Part shown: one piece after another, positions 52,327 through 64,000 of the stretch
How positions within the stretch are numbered: the stretch's first letter is position 1
Layout: every line of letters begins with the position of its first letter
NCBI RefSeq assembly: GCF_001528665.1
Contig: NZ_BBYJ01000027.1
Location: 61,893-125,892 of the forward strand
Reading direction: 5' to 3'
DNA from: Microtetraspora malaysiensis
GTDB taxonomy: Bacteria; Actinomycetota; Actinomycetes; Streptosporangiales; Streptosporangiaceae
Length of the DNA: 64,000 nucleotides
Translations under genes and position numbers: made by a program
Notes under the pieces: generated by a model
Told to the model about the DNA's origin: nothing
What the model saw: the letters and a program-made list of their open reading frames with translations, nothing else
Database searches by the model: none

Positions 52327-52487
52327 CGAAAATCCCCCGAAATGTGTTATCTAGCGAATCGCCTGGTCAGTTGATGTGACGGCTACCCGTATCCGGCACG
52401 ACTACACGATCTGACGATGTGCCCGGACAGCCGCCGGGGCGACGCTCGAAAGAAGGCCCGCGCGCAGTCAGGTTGGGGGAACACCGC

Positions 52488-54374
<1,887 letters not shown>

Positions 54375-54376
54375 CC

Positions 54377-55024
54377 ATGAGCGAGCGCGAGCAGGGCCGC
54401 GCCGGCGGCCCCGACGAGACGCGAGGGGAGCCCCCGGCCGCCGAGGCCAGGGCGGAGGCGCGCCCCGAGGAGCGGGGCCGGAGCGAGACCGACGAGATGG
54501 TGGCCGACCTGGAGGGTCGGTGGCTGCGCGCCGTCGCCGAGCTCGACACCGTACGCCGCCGGATGGCCAGGGACATGGAGCGGCAGCGCCAGGAGGAGCG
54601 GGCCAGGGTGGCCGCGGAGTGGCTTCCCGTGCTCGACAACCTCGAACTCGCGCTGCGTCACGCCGGTGACGGCGCTCGCGGCTCCCATGGGGTTCCCGGG
54701 GCCGCGGGCGCTCCCCGGGAGGGCGCCGGCGGAGGCGGGTTCGCCCCGCCGCCGGGCACGGGCGGTTCCGGCCACGCCGAGGCGGTCATCGAGGGCGTGC
54801 GCGCGGTCCGCGACCAGGCGGTCGCCGTACTGGCCCGGCTCGGCTTCCCGCGCCAGGAGGCGGTCGGGCAGAAGTTCGACCCCGCCGTGCACGAGGCGGT
54901 CGGCGCCGTGCCCGACCCGCACGCGCCGCCGGGGACGGTCATCGAGGTCGTACGGCCCGGCTACGGCGACGCGGACCACCTGCTGCGCCCGGCGTCCGTG
55001 GTCGTCTCCACGAAGGCGGACTGA
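54377..55024 (+). CDS. grpE: Nucleotide-exchange factor GrpE
   Basis: Protein of 215 residues: disordered acidic N-terminus (about 1-40), long helix (about 40-90, VADLEGRWLRAVAELDTVRR), a Gly/Pro-rich insertion (about 95-132) within the helix/beta junction, and the beta domain with QKFDPAVHEAVGAVPD. It releases ADP from DnaK. Two bases after the dnaK stop. The insertion is unusual for GrpE. Confidence 0.93.
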   Translation: MSEREQGRAGGPDETRGEPPAAEARAEARPEERGRSETDEMVADLEGRWLRAVAELDTVRRRMARDMERQRQEERARVAAEWLPVLDNLELALRHAGDGARGSHGVPGAAGAPREGAGGGGFAPPPGTGGSGHAEAVIEGVRAVRDQAVAVLARLGFPRQEAVGQKFDPAVHEAVGAVPDPHAPPGTVIEVVRPGYGDADHLLRPASVVVSTKAD

Positions 55025-55033
55025 GGGAGACCG

Positions 55034-55957
55034 ATGGCGGCCGACTTCTACGAGGTGCTGGGCGTTCCGCGGGGCGCGAGCCAGGAGGAGATCCAGCGCG
55101 CCTACCGCAAGCTCGCCCGGTCCTACCACCCGGACGTGAACAAGGACCCGGGGGCCGAGGACCGGTTCAAGGAGGTCTCCGAGGCGTACCAGGTGCTGTC
55201 CGACCCGGAGACCCGCCGGCGGTACGACGCGTTCGGCCCGGACTTCCGGCAGGTGCCGCCGGACGTGGACCCGGAGACGTGGGCCCGCGCCCGCGCGGCC
55301 GGGGCCGGGTTCGGCGGGCGCGGCGCGCCCGCGTGGGACTTCGGCGGCGACTTCGCCGGAGCGGACGTCGAGGACCTGTTCGGCGGCATCTTCACCGGTC
55401 GCCGGGGCGGCCGCCGCTGGGGGCCGGTCCGGGGCGCCGACCAGGAGGCCGAGCTGGCGGTCACGGTCGAGGACGCCTACCGGGGCGCCCGCCGGACGCT
55501 CACGCTGCCGTCCGGCCGCACGGTGGACGTGACCATCCCGGCCGGGGTGACCGATGGGCAGCGCATCAGGCTGGCCGGCCAGGGCGGCCGGGGCGGCGAC
55601 GGCGCGCCCTCGGGCGATCTCTTCCTCATCGTGCGGATCGCGCCCCATCCCCGCTACGAGGTGCGGGGGCGGGACATCCACGTCGCCCTTCCGCTGGCCC
55701 CGTGGGAGGCGGCGCTCGGAGCGACGGTCGCGATCGACACGCCGGGCGGGGAGGCCAAGGTGCGCGTCCCGGCCGGTACGCCGAGCGGCCGCCGCCTGAG
55801 GTTGCGCGGGCGGGGGCTGCCCAACCCGCGCGGCACGCCAGGAGACCTGCTCGCGGAGGCCAGGATCATGGTGCCGCCGGAGCTCACCGACGAGGAGCGG
55901 CGGCTGTACGAGGAGCTGTCCTCGGTCTCCCGCTTCGACCCGAGGAGCCGCCGATGA
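55034..55957 (+). CDS. DnaJ/CbpA-type co-chaperone without zinc finger
   Basis: Co-chaperone of 307 residues: J domain (about 1-70, HPD at 32-34 in YHPDVNKD), a Gly-rich linker (about 85-110), and two C-terminal substrate domains (from about 130). The CxxCxGxG zinc repeats of class A DnaJ are absent, so it is a class B/CbpA-type protein. This matches the following CbpM-like gene, its likely modulator. It stimulates DnaK ATPase. ATGA overlap with the next gene. Confidence 0.93.
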   Translation: MAADFYEVLGVPRGASQEEIQRAYRKLARSYHPDVNKDPGAEDRFKEVSEAYQVLSDPETRRRYDAFGPDFRQVPPDVDPETWARARAAGAGFGGRGAPAWDFGGDFAGADVEDLFGGIFTGRRGGRRWGPVRGADQEAELAVTVEDAYRGARRTLTLPSGRTVDVTIPAGVTDGQRIRLAGQGGRGGDGAPSGDLFLIVRIAPHPRYEVRGRDIHVALPLAPWEAALGATVAIDTPGGEAKVRVPAGTPSGRRLRLRGRGLPNPRGTPGDLLAEARIMVPPELTDEERRLYEELSSVSRFDPRSRR

Positions 55958-56274
55958 CGTACCCCCTTGTCCCGGCCCGCCTTGTCCCGGCCGGCCTGCC
56001 GCGGATGGATCTGGAGTCCTTCGCGCGGGCCGCCGACATGCACCCCGACCTCGTGCTGCGGCTCGTCGCGCTCGGGCTGCTCGACGCCGTCCCCGACGCG
56101 GCGGGCCGGCCGCGCCTCGCGCCGTCCCAGCTCGTCGTGGTCGCCCGGATCCAGCGGCTGCGCGCCGGGTTCGCCGTCAACTACGCCTCGGTCGGCCTGG
56201 TGATCGACCTGCTCGATCGCGTCGCCGAGCTGGAGGCCGCCCTGCGCGCCCGCTCGCGTCAGACCGGAGGTTGA
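55954..56274 (+). CDS. CbpM/MerR-like chaperone modulator
   Basis: Protein of 106 residues with a degenerate MerR-type helix-turn-helix ([25 protein letters not shown]) and a coiled C-terminal helix ([19 protein letters not shown]). It is shorter than HspR and resembles CbpM, which inhibits CbpA by binding its J domain. An HspR-like DNA-binding role is the alternative. Overlaps the co-chaperone by four bases and is followed immediately by clpB. Confidence 0.8.
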   Translation: MTYPLVPARLVPAGLPRMDLESFARAADMHPDLVLRLVALGLLDAVPDAAGRPRLAPSQLVVVARIQRLRAGFAVNYASVGLVIDLLDRVAELEAALRARSRQTGG

Positions 56275-56276
56275 AG

Positions 56277-58898
<2,622 letters not shown>

Positions 58899-58904
58899 CA
58901 TCCC

Positions 58905-58943
58905 GTTCACATTCGGGCAAAAGGTCGGAAACGGGCGGTTGCC
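58905..58943. promoter_or_regulatory. GlnR-like box upstream of glnII
   Basis: Half-site-like words follow at about 10-12 bp intervals: GTTCAC (58905), GCAAA (58917), GAAAC (58928) and GTTGCC (58938). The order resembles GlnR sites (gTnAc/GaAAc, spaced by six) that control glnII in actinomycetes. The match is imperfect. Confidence 0.4.
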
Positions 58944-58988
58944 ATCCTCAGGCGTGTCGATGAAAAGCACGCTCGTGAGGGGATCGAC

Positions 58989-60002
58989 GTGAGCTACAAG
59001 GCTGAGTACATCTGGATCGACGGCACGGAGCCCACAGCGAAGCTCAGGTCCAAGACCAAGATCGTCAAGGATGGCGCGCCGCTCCCGAACTGGGGCTTCG
59101 ACGGATCCAGCACGAACCAGGCCGGCGGCCACGCCTCCGACCGCGTGCTCAAGCCCGTGTTCACCTGCCCGGACCCGATCCGCGGCGGCGACAACGTGCT
59201 GGTGCTGTGCGAGGTGCTCAACCCGGACCTGTCGCCGCACGCCAGCAACACCCGCGCGCTGCTCACCGAGGTGGCCGAGCGGTTCGCCGACCAGGAGTCG
59301 TGGTTCGGCATCGAGCAGGAGTACACCTTCTTCAAGGACGGCCGCCCGCTCGGCTTCCCGATCGGCGGCTTCCCGGCGCCGCAGGGCGGCTACTACTGCG
59401 GTGTCGGCGCCGACGAGGTCTTCGGGCGCGACGTCGTCGAGAAGCACCTCGACCTCTGCCTCGCGGCCGGCCTGGAGATCTCCGGCATCAACGCCGAGGT
59501 CATGCCCGGCCAGTGGGAGTTCCAGATCGGTCCGCTCGGTCCCGTCGAGGTCTCCGACCACATGTGGATCGCCCGCTGGCTGCTCTACCGCGTCGCCGAG
59601 GACTTCGACACCGCCGCCACGCTCGACCCCAAGCCGGTGAAGGGCGACTGGAACGGCGCCGGCGCGCACACCAACTTCTCCACCAAGGCGATGCGCGAGG
59701 CGTACGAGCCGATCATCACCGCCTGCGAGGCCCTCGCCGAGAACGCGATGGAGCACGTGCGGCACTACGGCCACGGCATCGAGGACCGGCTCACCGGCCA
59801 CCACGAGACCGCTCCGTGGGACAAGTTCAGCTACGGCGTGTCCGACCGGGCCGCGTCCGTCCGCATCCCGTGGCAGGTCGAGCTCGAGCGCAAGGGCTAC
59901 ATCGAGGACCGCCGCCCGAACGCCAACGTCGACCCCTACGTGGTGACCCGTCTGATCGTGGACAGCTGCTGCACCGCGCTGGAGAAGGCCGGCCAGGTCT
60001 GA
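58989..60002 (+). CDS. glnII: Glutamine synthetase type II
   Basis: Enzyme of 337 residues that forms glutamine from glutamate and ammonia; eukaryote-like GSII, decameric. Family segments include NWGFDGSSTNQA, WFGIEQEYTFF and NGAGAHTNFSTKAMR. There is no adenylylation loop as in GSI. GTG start with GAGGGG upstream. A GlnR-like site precedes it, and a strong terminator follows. Confidence 0.96.
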   Translation: MSYKAEYIWIDGTEPTAKLRSKTKIVKDGAPLPNWGFDGSSTNQAGGHASDRVLKPVFTCPDPIRGGDNVLVLCEVLNPDLSPHASNTRALLTEVAERFADQESWFGIEQEYTFFKDGRPLGFPIGGFPAPQGGYYCGVGADEVFGRDVVEKHLDLCLAAGLEISGINAEVMPGQWEFQIGPLGPVEVSDHMWIARWLLYRVAEDFDTAATLDPKPVKGDWNGAGAHTNFSTKAMREAYEPIITACEALAENAMEHVRHYGHGIEDRLTGHHETAPWDKFSYGVSDRAASVRIPWQVELERKGYIEDRRPNANVDPYVVTRLIVDSCCTALEKAGQV

Positions 60003-60022
60003 TCCTCCGCCCGGACTCCGTA

Positions 60023-60060
60023 CGTACGGCTCCCGCCCCACATTGGGCGGGAGCCGTACG
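60023..60060 (+). terminator. Strong terminator of glnII
   Basis: 16-bp perfect stem starting CGTACGGCTCCCGCCC with a 6-base loop (cacatt), 20 bases after the stop. No U-run. Confidence 0.85.
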
Positions 60061-60136
60061 CGTTGGTGGAATGTGCGCTTTCATGACGGAGAACCCGACC
60101 ATGATGACGCCCGCTTCCACGGCGAAGAAGGAGATC

Positions 60137-60721
60137 ATGCAGCACGAGTACGAGGCCACGTTCCTGTCTGTCGACGTCGCAGGCCTCCGGGCCAAGCTGA
60201 CCTCCCTGGGCGCCGTCCAGGCCTTCCCCCGCACCCTCCTCACCCGCAAGATCTTCGAGGGCGACACTCTCGGCAGCGGCCAGTGGCTCCGCCTGCGCGA
60301 CGAGGGGACCCGCTCGACTCTCACCCTCAAGCAGGTCACGGACGCCACCACGATCAACGGCACCACCGAGATCGAGACCGAGGTCACCGACCGTGCGGCC
60401 ATGGCCGAGATCCTCCGCCATCTCGGCCTGCGCGAGGTCCGCTACCAGGAGAACTACCGCGAGGAGTGGCGCCTGGGCGACATCACTGTCGATATCGACA
60501 CCTGGCCCGATCTGCCGACCTTCGTCGAGATCGAAGGGCCGGACGAGGCGGCGGTCCGCCGCGGGGCATCCCTTCTGGGATTCGACTACTCCGAGGCCCG
60601 GTTCGGCAGCGTCGACGAGATCTACAAGAGCGAGATCGGTCGCGACATCCTCGCCGAACCCACCCTCCTCTTCTCCGAAGCCGCCAAGAACGAGCAGGCC
60701 TCCGGGACCCTGACCGACTGA
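60137..60721 (+). CDS. CYTH-domain protein (class IV adenylate cyclase-like)
   Basis: Protein of 194 residues with a CYTH/triphosphate-tunnel fold. The EYEATFL start (family ExExK-like: here EYEATF), acidic pairs in EIETEV and the basic strand LRLRDEG line the tunnel. It may be a triphosphatase or CyaB-like cyclase. ATG 60137 has AAGGAG upstream and places the EYEATF motif next to the N-terminus as in the family; ATGs at 60071 and 60083 would add an unrelated leader. Confidence 0.83.
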   Translation: MQHEYEATFLSVDVAGLRAKLTSLGAVQAFPRTLLTRKIFEGDTLGSGQWLRLRDEGTRSTLTLKQVTDATTINGTTEIETEVTDRAAMAEILRHLGLREVRYQENYREEWRLGDITVDIDTWPDLPTFVEIEGPDEAAVRRGASLLGFDYSEARFGSVDEIYKSEIGRDILAEPTLLFSEAAKNEQASGTLTD

Positions 60722-60789
60722 CCTTCTCGGGTGTCCCCGTACCTGTGAGACCGGCGGCCGGGTCACCGCGAGACGGCCGCCGGGGTGGC

Positions 60790-61566
60790 TCACTCTCGCG
60801 CCGGGACGTAACCGAGCCGCCGGACGGCGTAGGCGCGGATCGCATCGGCGAACCAGGGAGGAAGAAGCGGGTCGATCTCCTCGATCATGGCGCGCTGGTC
60901 GGGATTGCCGGTCACGAGGTCCGCCAGCGCGTGGTAGGCCGCCGCGTCGGCCGGCCACAGCAGCCGGACCCCCTGGTAGTGCTCGGTCATGAGGTCGAGG
61001 ACGGCGGCGCTGTCGGGGGCCGTGCCGCTGGAACGCGCGTCCGAGAGCCGCCGCAGCAGCCGGCGGCCCTGCGCCGCGGCCTGCTCGTGCTCCTCGCGGG
61101 TCCACCGGCCGGTGACCGCGTCCGCGCTGGCGAAGTGCTCCCCGGCGCCGGCCCCGTACCGGGCCTCGACGTCCCGCCGGAGGTCGTCCCGCCGTGCCGA
61201 CAGGCCGGTGAAGAACTCCTCCTCGCTGAGGTGCGCCTGGCCGGTGAGATCGGCGATGGTGCGGTCGACGGTCGCGATGATCTCCTCAAGCCGGTCGCGG
61301 TGGGAGACGAGGTCCGCGCGGTGCCGCCGCAGCGCCGCGACCCCGTCCCGGTCGCCGTCGAGGATCCGGCCGATCTGGGTGAGCGGGACGCCCAGCTCCC
61401 TGAGGAACAGGATCCGCTGCAGGCGCAGCAGCTCCCGGCGCCCGTACCAGCGGTAGCCGTTGCTCGCCGTCCGTACGGGGCGCAGCAGCCCGATGTCGTC
61501 GTAGTGCCGCAGCGTGCGAGAGGTGAGGCCGGACATGCGGGCGACCTCGCTGATCGAGTGCTCCAC
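60790..61566 (-). CDS. MerR-family regulator with TipAS-like domain
   Basis: Regulator of 258 residues: MerR HTH (about 1-70, starting MEHSISEVARMSGLTSRTLR), dimerisation helix (about 75-115), and a TipAS-like C-terminal domain (about 135-255: EHFASADAVTGRWTREE and PPWFADAIRAYA). TipAL in Streptomyces activates its own promoter on binding thiopeptides. The promoter in the short divergent gap has the 19-bp spacer MerR proteins require, so it very likely activates itself and the amidohydrolase gene. Confidence 0.92.
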   Translation of the reverse strand: MEHSISEVARMSGLTSRTLRHYDDIGLLRPVRTASNGYRWYGRRELLRLQRILFLRELGVPLTQIGRILDGDRDGVAALRRHRADLVSHRDRLEEIIATVDRTIADLTGQAHLSEEEFFTGLSARRDDLRRDVEARYGAGAGEHFASADAVTGRWTREEHEQAAAQGRRLLRRLSDARSSGTAPDSAAVLDLMTEHYQGVRLLWPADAAAYHALADLVTGNPDQRAMIEEIDPLLPPWFADAIRAYAVRRLGYVPARE

Positions 61567-61574
61567 ACTCGCAC

Positions 61575-61615
61575 CCTAAACGGCTGGACCTTCTCGTTAC
61601 GTCAACTTCTAGCGT
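61575..61615. promoter_or_regulatory. Two facing 19-bp-spacer promoters, MerR type
   Basis: Minus strand: TTGACG (61600-61605), 19 bp, TTTAGG (61575-61580), start expected almost at the regulator ATG (61566). Plus strand: TGGACC (61585-61590), 19 bp, TAGCGT (61610-61615), start expected at the amidohydrolase ATG (61623). Both would give leaderless mRNAs. Long spacers are the mark of MerR-activated promoters. Confidence 0.65.
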
Positions 61616-61622
61616 CGGGGGC

Positions 61623-63269
61623 ATGAGCACGCACCCGCCCTTCACCATCTCAGACGTCCGCGTTTTCGGCGACGGCGACCTGATCCCCGGTGTCACGCAC
61701 GTCCGCGTCAGCGCCGGCCGGATCGCCGCCGTCGGCGACGCGTCCGTGACCCGGGCGGGCGACGCCGTCGTCGACGGTTCCGGCGCGACCCTCCTGCCCG
61801 GCCTCGTCGACGCGCACGTCCACCTGCTTCCGGGCTGCACACGGTTGGCGGCCGTGTTCGGGGTGACGACGGTCCTCGACATGTTCAGCAAGCCGGAGAC
61901 CATCGTCCCCGAGCGGTCCGCCGTCGCCGCGTCGGTGCGCGGCGCGGGACCCGTCCACGCCGACATGCGGACGTCGAGCGTCGGCGCGACCGCTCCCGGC
62001 GGGCACCCGACCATCGCGTACGCGCCCTTCCCGTACGTCACCGGACCACGGGACGCGGCGGCCTTCGTCGCCGACCGGGTGGCCGAAGGAGCGGCACACC
62101 TCAAGGTGATCTACGACGACGGCTCGGGCGCGATGCTCGACATCCCCGCGCTGGACGTCCCGACGATCGAGGCGCTGGTCACCGCCGCCCACGACAGCGG
62201 CCTGCCGGTCGTGGCGCACGCGTCCTCCGCGGCCGGGGCGGTGACGGTGGCCCGGTGCGGGGTCGACGTGCTGGCCCACGCGCCGTTCGACCGGATGACG
62301 GACGCGCAGATCCGGGACGTGGCCCGGTGCGGTGTGGCGGTCGTCGCGACGCTGAGCGTCGTCGACGGGTTCCCGGGCCAGGACGGCGTCATGCCGCTGC
62401 TGGCCCAGCCGCACCTGGCCGGGCGGCTGGGCGCTCGGTGGCGGCGCCTGATCGAGCGCCAGGCCCTGCGGTGGATGCCGCCCGAGCCGCCGGACGGCGC
62501 CGCGCAGCGATACAACACCGTGGCGTTCCTGGAGTCGGGCCTGCGGGTGCTCGCCGGTACGGACGCCCCCAACCCCGGGCTCGTGTTCGGAGCCAGCCTG
62601 CACCGGGAGCTGCAGCACCTGGTCGACGCCGGGTTCACCCCGGGTGAGGCCCTGGCCGCCGCGACCTCGACGCCGGCCGCGGTCTTCGGCCTGGCCGACC
62701 GCGGCGAGATCGCCGCAGGGCGCCGGGCCGACCTCGTGCTCGTCGAAGGCGACCCGACGGCCGACATCGCCGCGACCCAGCGGATCCGCGACGTGTGGGT
62801 GCTCGGCCGGCGCGTCGACCCCGGCGCGTACGCCGGCAGCGAGGCCGAGCACGCGGGCGTGCGCTGGCAGCGGGACTCGGCACAGAAGATCGTCACGGCG
62901 ATCGGGGAGATGTGGCCGGGCTTCCCGGCGCCCCAGGAGGTACGGCGCGACGACGGCGAGCCGGTGGGCCGGGTGGTGCCGACGTCCGGAGGCTGGCAGG
63001 CCATGACGATCTTCGGGGCGCCGCTCGGCGACCCCGCTGACCGCGACGAGGCCGTCGCCGTCGTGCGTGCCCGCGGGCTGGCCTGCCTGGCCGAGCCCTG
63101 GTGGGCCCGCGTCGGCGACGACCCCGCTTGGCGGGAGGCCAGGATCGTCGAGGCCGCTCCCGACCGCGTCCGGCTCCGCTGGGCCGACCCCATGATCGAT
63201 CAACCGCCGTCCGGCCAGTGGTTCGGCCTCGACGACCTGGACCTGTCGCTCGACCGGCCCGCCGGCTGA
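61623..63269 (+). CDS. Amidohydrolase-family protein with C-terminal extension
   Basis: Protein of 548 residues. The metal-dependent hydrolase barrel has the HxH motif GLVDAHVHLLPG, further His in VVAHASSAAGA and LAHAPFD, and the final Asp in LAGTDAPNPG. Barrel and flanking beta-sandwich end near residue 400. A further 140 residues with a Trp-rich sequence have no recognised family. It hydrolyses a cyclic or linear amide-type substrate, unidentified. Leaderless start. Divergent from the TipAL-like regulator, so probably induced by a small-molecule ligand. Confidence 0.88.
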   Translation: MSTHPPFTISDVRVFGDGDLIPGVTHVRVSAGRIAAVGDASVTRAGDAVVDGSGATLLPGLVDAHVHLLPGCTRLAAVFGVTTVLDMFSKPETIVPERSAVAASVRGAGPVHADMRTSSVGATAPGGHPTIAYAPFPYVTGPRDAAAFVADRVAEGAAHLKVIYDDGSGAMLDIPALDVPTIEALVTAAHDSGLPVVAHASSAAGAVTVARCGVDVLAHAPFDRMTDAQIRDVARCGVAVVATLSVVDGFPGQDGVMPLLAQPHLAGRLGARWRRLIERQALRWMPPEPPDGAAQRYNTVAFLESGLRVLAGTDAPNPGLVFGASLHRELQHLVDAGFTPGEALAAATSTPAAVFGLADRGEIAAGRRADLVLVEGDPTADIAATQRIRDVWVLGRRVDPGAYAGSEAEHAGVRWQRDSAQKIVTAIGEMWPGFPAPQEVRRDDGEPVGRVVPTSGGWQAMTIFGAPLGDPADRDEAVAVVRARGLACLAEPWWARVGDDPAWREARIVEAAPDRVRLRWADPMIDQPPSGQWFGLDDLDLSLDRPAG

Positions 63270-63448
63270 GCGGCCGCACTGTCCGAATGGGCCGACCGCT
63301 GGCATGGCGGTTCCAGGCCGAGCCCGGCCAGCGCGGTCCGCCAGCCCTCCGCGATGGCCTTCTGCGCCGCGGCGAGCCGTACGGTTCCCGCGCGGACCGC
63401 CTCGGGCAGCCTGGCGGGTGGAGCCCCGGTAGATGGGAGTTCCGGCAT
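63200..63448 (-). CDS. Short hypothetical ORF overlapping the amidohydrolase end
   Basis: Frame of 82 codons with strong G/C third positions for most of its length, overlapping the convergent amidohydrolase by 70 bp. A helical middle (RLAAAQKAIAEGWRTALAGL) looks protein-like; the C-terminal part is Ser/Arg-rich. The ribosome site is weak. Probably a small gene or the end of a decayed one; it may also be spurious. Confidence 0.35.
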   Translation of the reverse strand: MPELPSTGAPPARLPEAVRAGTVRLAAAQKAIAEGWRTALAGLGLEPPCQRSAHSDSAAAQPAGRSSDRSRSSRPNHWPDGG

Positions 63449-63519
63449 GCGGATGCCCCGGCGTGTGGGGCGTTGGCGCGTGGAGTTCGGGCATGCTGCG
63501 GGCCCGGCCCGTGGGTGGG

Positions 63520-63680
63520 GCCTGATCATCGGGTGGCCGCCGCGATCAAGCTCGTCGATCACGGTGGCGGGTCACGGCTCGCCGATCGCCGATCATGGAT
63601 CAGGAATCGCGGCTCGCCGTTCGCGGGTCGCGGATCACCGACCGCGGGTCGCTGACCATGGCTGTTCGCGGGATTGTTGG
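63520..63680. repeat. Degenerate GC-rich repeat tract
   Basis: Short words such as CGATCA, GCGGGTC and GATCACGG recur irregularly between 63540 and 63670. Translation in one plus frame gives repeated ADHG/VADHRPR units, without a start or homology. It fills the gap before the HNH gene end. No gene is supported. Confidence 0.4.
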
Positions 63681-64000
63681 TCACTGTCTGTCGGTCCAGC
63701 GTCGGGGGCGGAGCTTGGAATAGCGGTGGAACCGCATCGACACCGTCCCGTCCCCCTGATCGATCACTTCTACCCGATCCGGGTGGCGGGACTTCCATTT
63801 GTTGTCCGCGGCGCACAGTGGTGCGAGGTTGTCCAGGTTGGTGCGGCCGGTCGGGTACCAGGGTTCGATGTGGTCGATCTCGGCCAGGTAGGCGGGGACG
63901 TCGCAGCCTTCGCGGCAGCAGGTCCGGTACGTGGCCAAGATTGCTTCTCGCTGGTCGGCTGAGGCCAGCCGGCGTGCCCGCCCGAAGTCCTTCATGATGC
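63681..64000 (-). CDS. HNH endonuclease, 3' end only
   Basis: At least 104 codons, running off the right edge. It shows an HNH core: CCREGCDVPAYLAEIDHIEP, then GRTNLDNLAPLCAADN and SRHPDRVEV, with zinc-type Cys residues. The start of the segment resembles the end of DUF222/13E12-type proteins, which carry a long N-terminal DUF222 domain outside the window. The ATG at 63995 is probably internal. Such genes are multi-copy in actinobacteria. Confidence 0.75.
   Translation of the reverse strand, partial: IMKDFGRARRLASADQREAILATYRTCCREGCDVPAYLAEIDHIEPWYPTGRTNLDNLAPLCAADNKWKSRHPDRVEVIDQGDGTVSMRFHRYSKLRPRRWTDRQ

Noticed and set aside
52327..52487. HAIR or CIRCE heat-shock element before dnaK
   Set aside because: Read through on both strands; no CTTGAGT/ACTCAAG or TTAGCACTC-type arms found.

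Overview
This is a chromosomal window from a very GC-rich, gene-dense actinobacterium. Almost every codon ends in G or C, GTG starts are common, and neighbouring genes often overlap by four bases. The gene mix (conservon, SARP regulators, an ECF41-type sigma factor, a dynamin-like pair, GlnII, a labdane-type terpene locus) suggests a sporulating Streptomyces/Streptosporangium-like genus. That is inference; there is no rRNA in the window to settle it.

Layout. 0.1-9.4 kb: a MacAB-type export system. It has two membrane-fusion adaptors transcribed divergently; the right-hand one leads an operon with an ABC ATPase, an FtsX-like permease, a DUF5666-like membrane protein and a two-component system, followed by a lipoprotein. 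9.6-13.2 kb: two overlapping dynamin-like GTPase genes. 13.2-16.1 kb: an SPFH/NfeD pair and an L,D-transpeptidase. 16.3-19.7 kb: tyrosine/homogentisate catabolism (fahA, hmgA, IclR regulator). 19.7-27.8 kb: an EF-hand protein, a large SARP regulator, an FAD monooxygenase and alpha/beta hydrolase opposite a TetR repressor with a clear double operator, a tandem-repeat island, a 30-residue membrane protein and a small multi-pass membrane protein.

27.8-36.6 kb is the most distinctive part. Behind a decayed IS5-family transposase lie a cytochrome P450, a class I terpene synthase and a class II (DxDTT) diterpene cyclase, tightly coupled as one operon. They read as a labdane-related diterpenoid pathway without a local GGPP synthase. 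Directly downstream is a complete conservon (sensor-kinase-like, roadblock, DUF742, small GTPase), ending in a strong hairpin.

36.6-52.3 kb: a 5'-truncated DUF1275 gene, a Ca2+/H+ antiporter, a SARP regulator divergent from an MFS transporter, a pentapeptide-repeat protein, an AhpD-like/ECF41 sigma pair with a palindrome between them, a cluster of six DnaA-box-like sequences, an APC permease preceded by a small ORF and a GntR-like palindrome, a PfkB-family protein that lacks the catalytic aspartate, an Rpn-like nuclease, a PfpI-like protein, a DUF72 protein and a LuxR-type ATPase regulator.

52.5-64 kb: a five-gene chaperone operon (dnaK-grpE-zinc-less dnaJ-cbpM-like-clpB), glnII with a GlnR-like site, a CYTH protein, a TipAL-like MerR regulator divergent from an amidohydrolase through two facing 19-bp-spacer promoters (both apparently leaderless), and the 3' end of an HNH endonuclease gene cut by the window edge.
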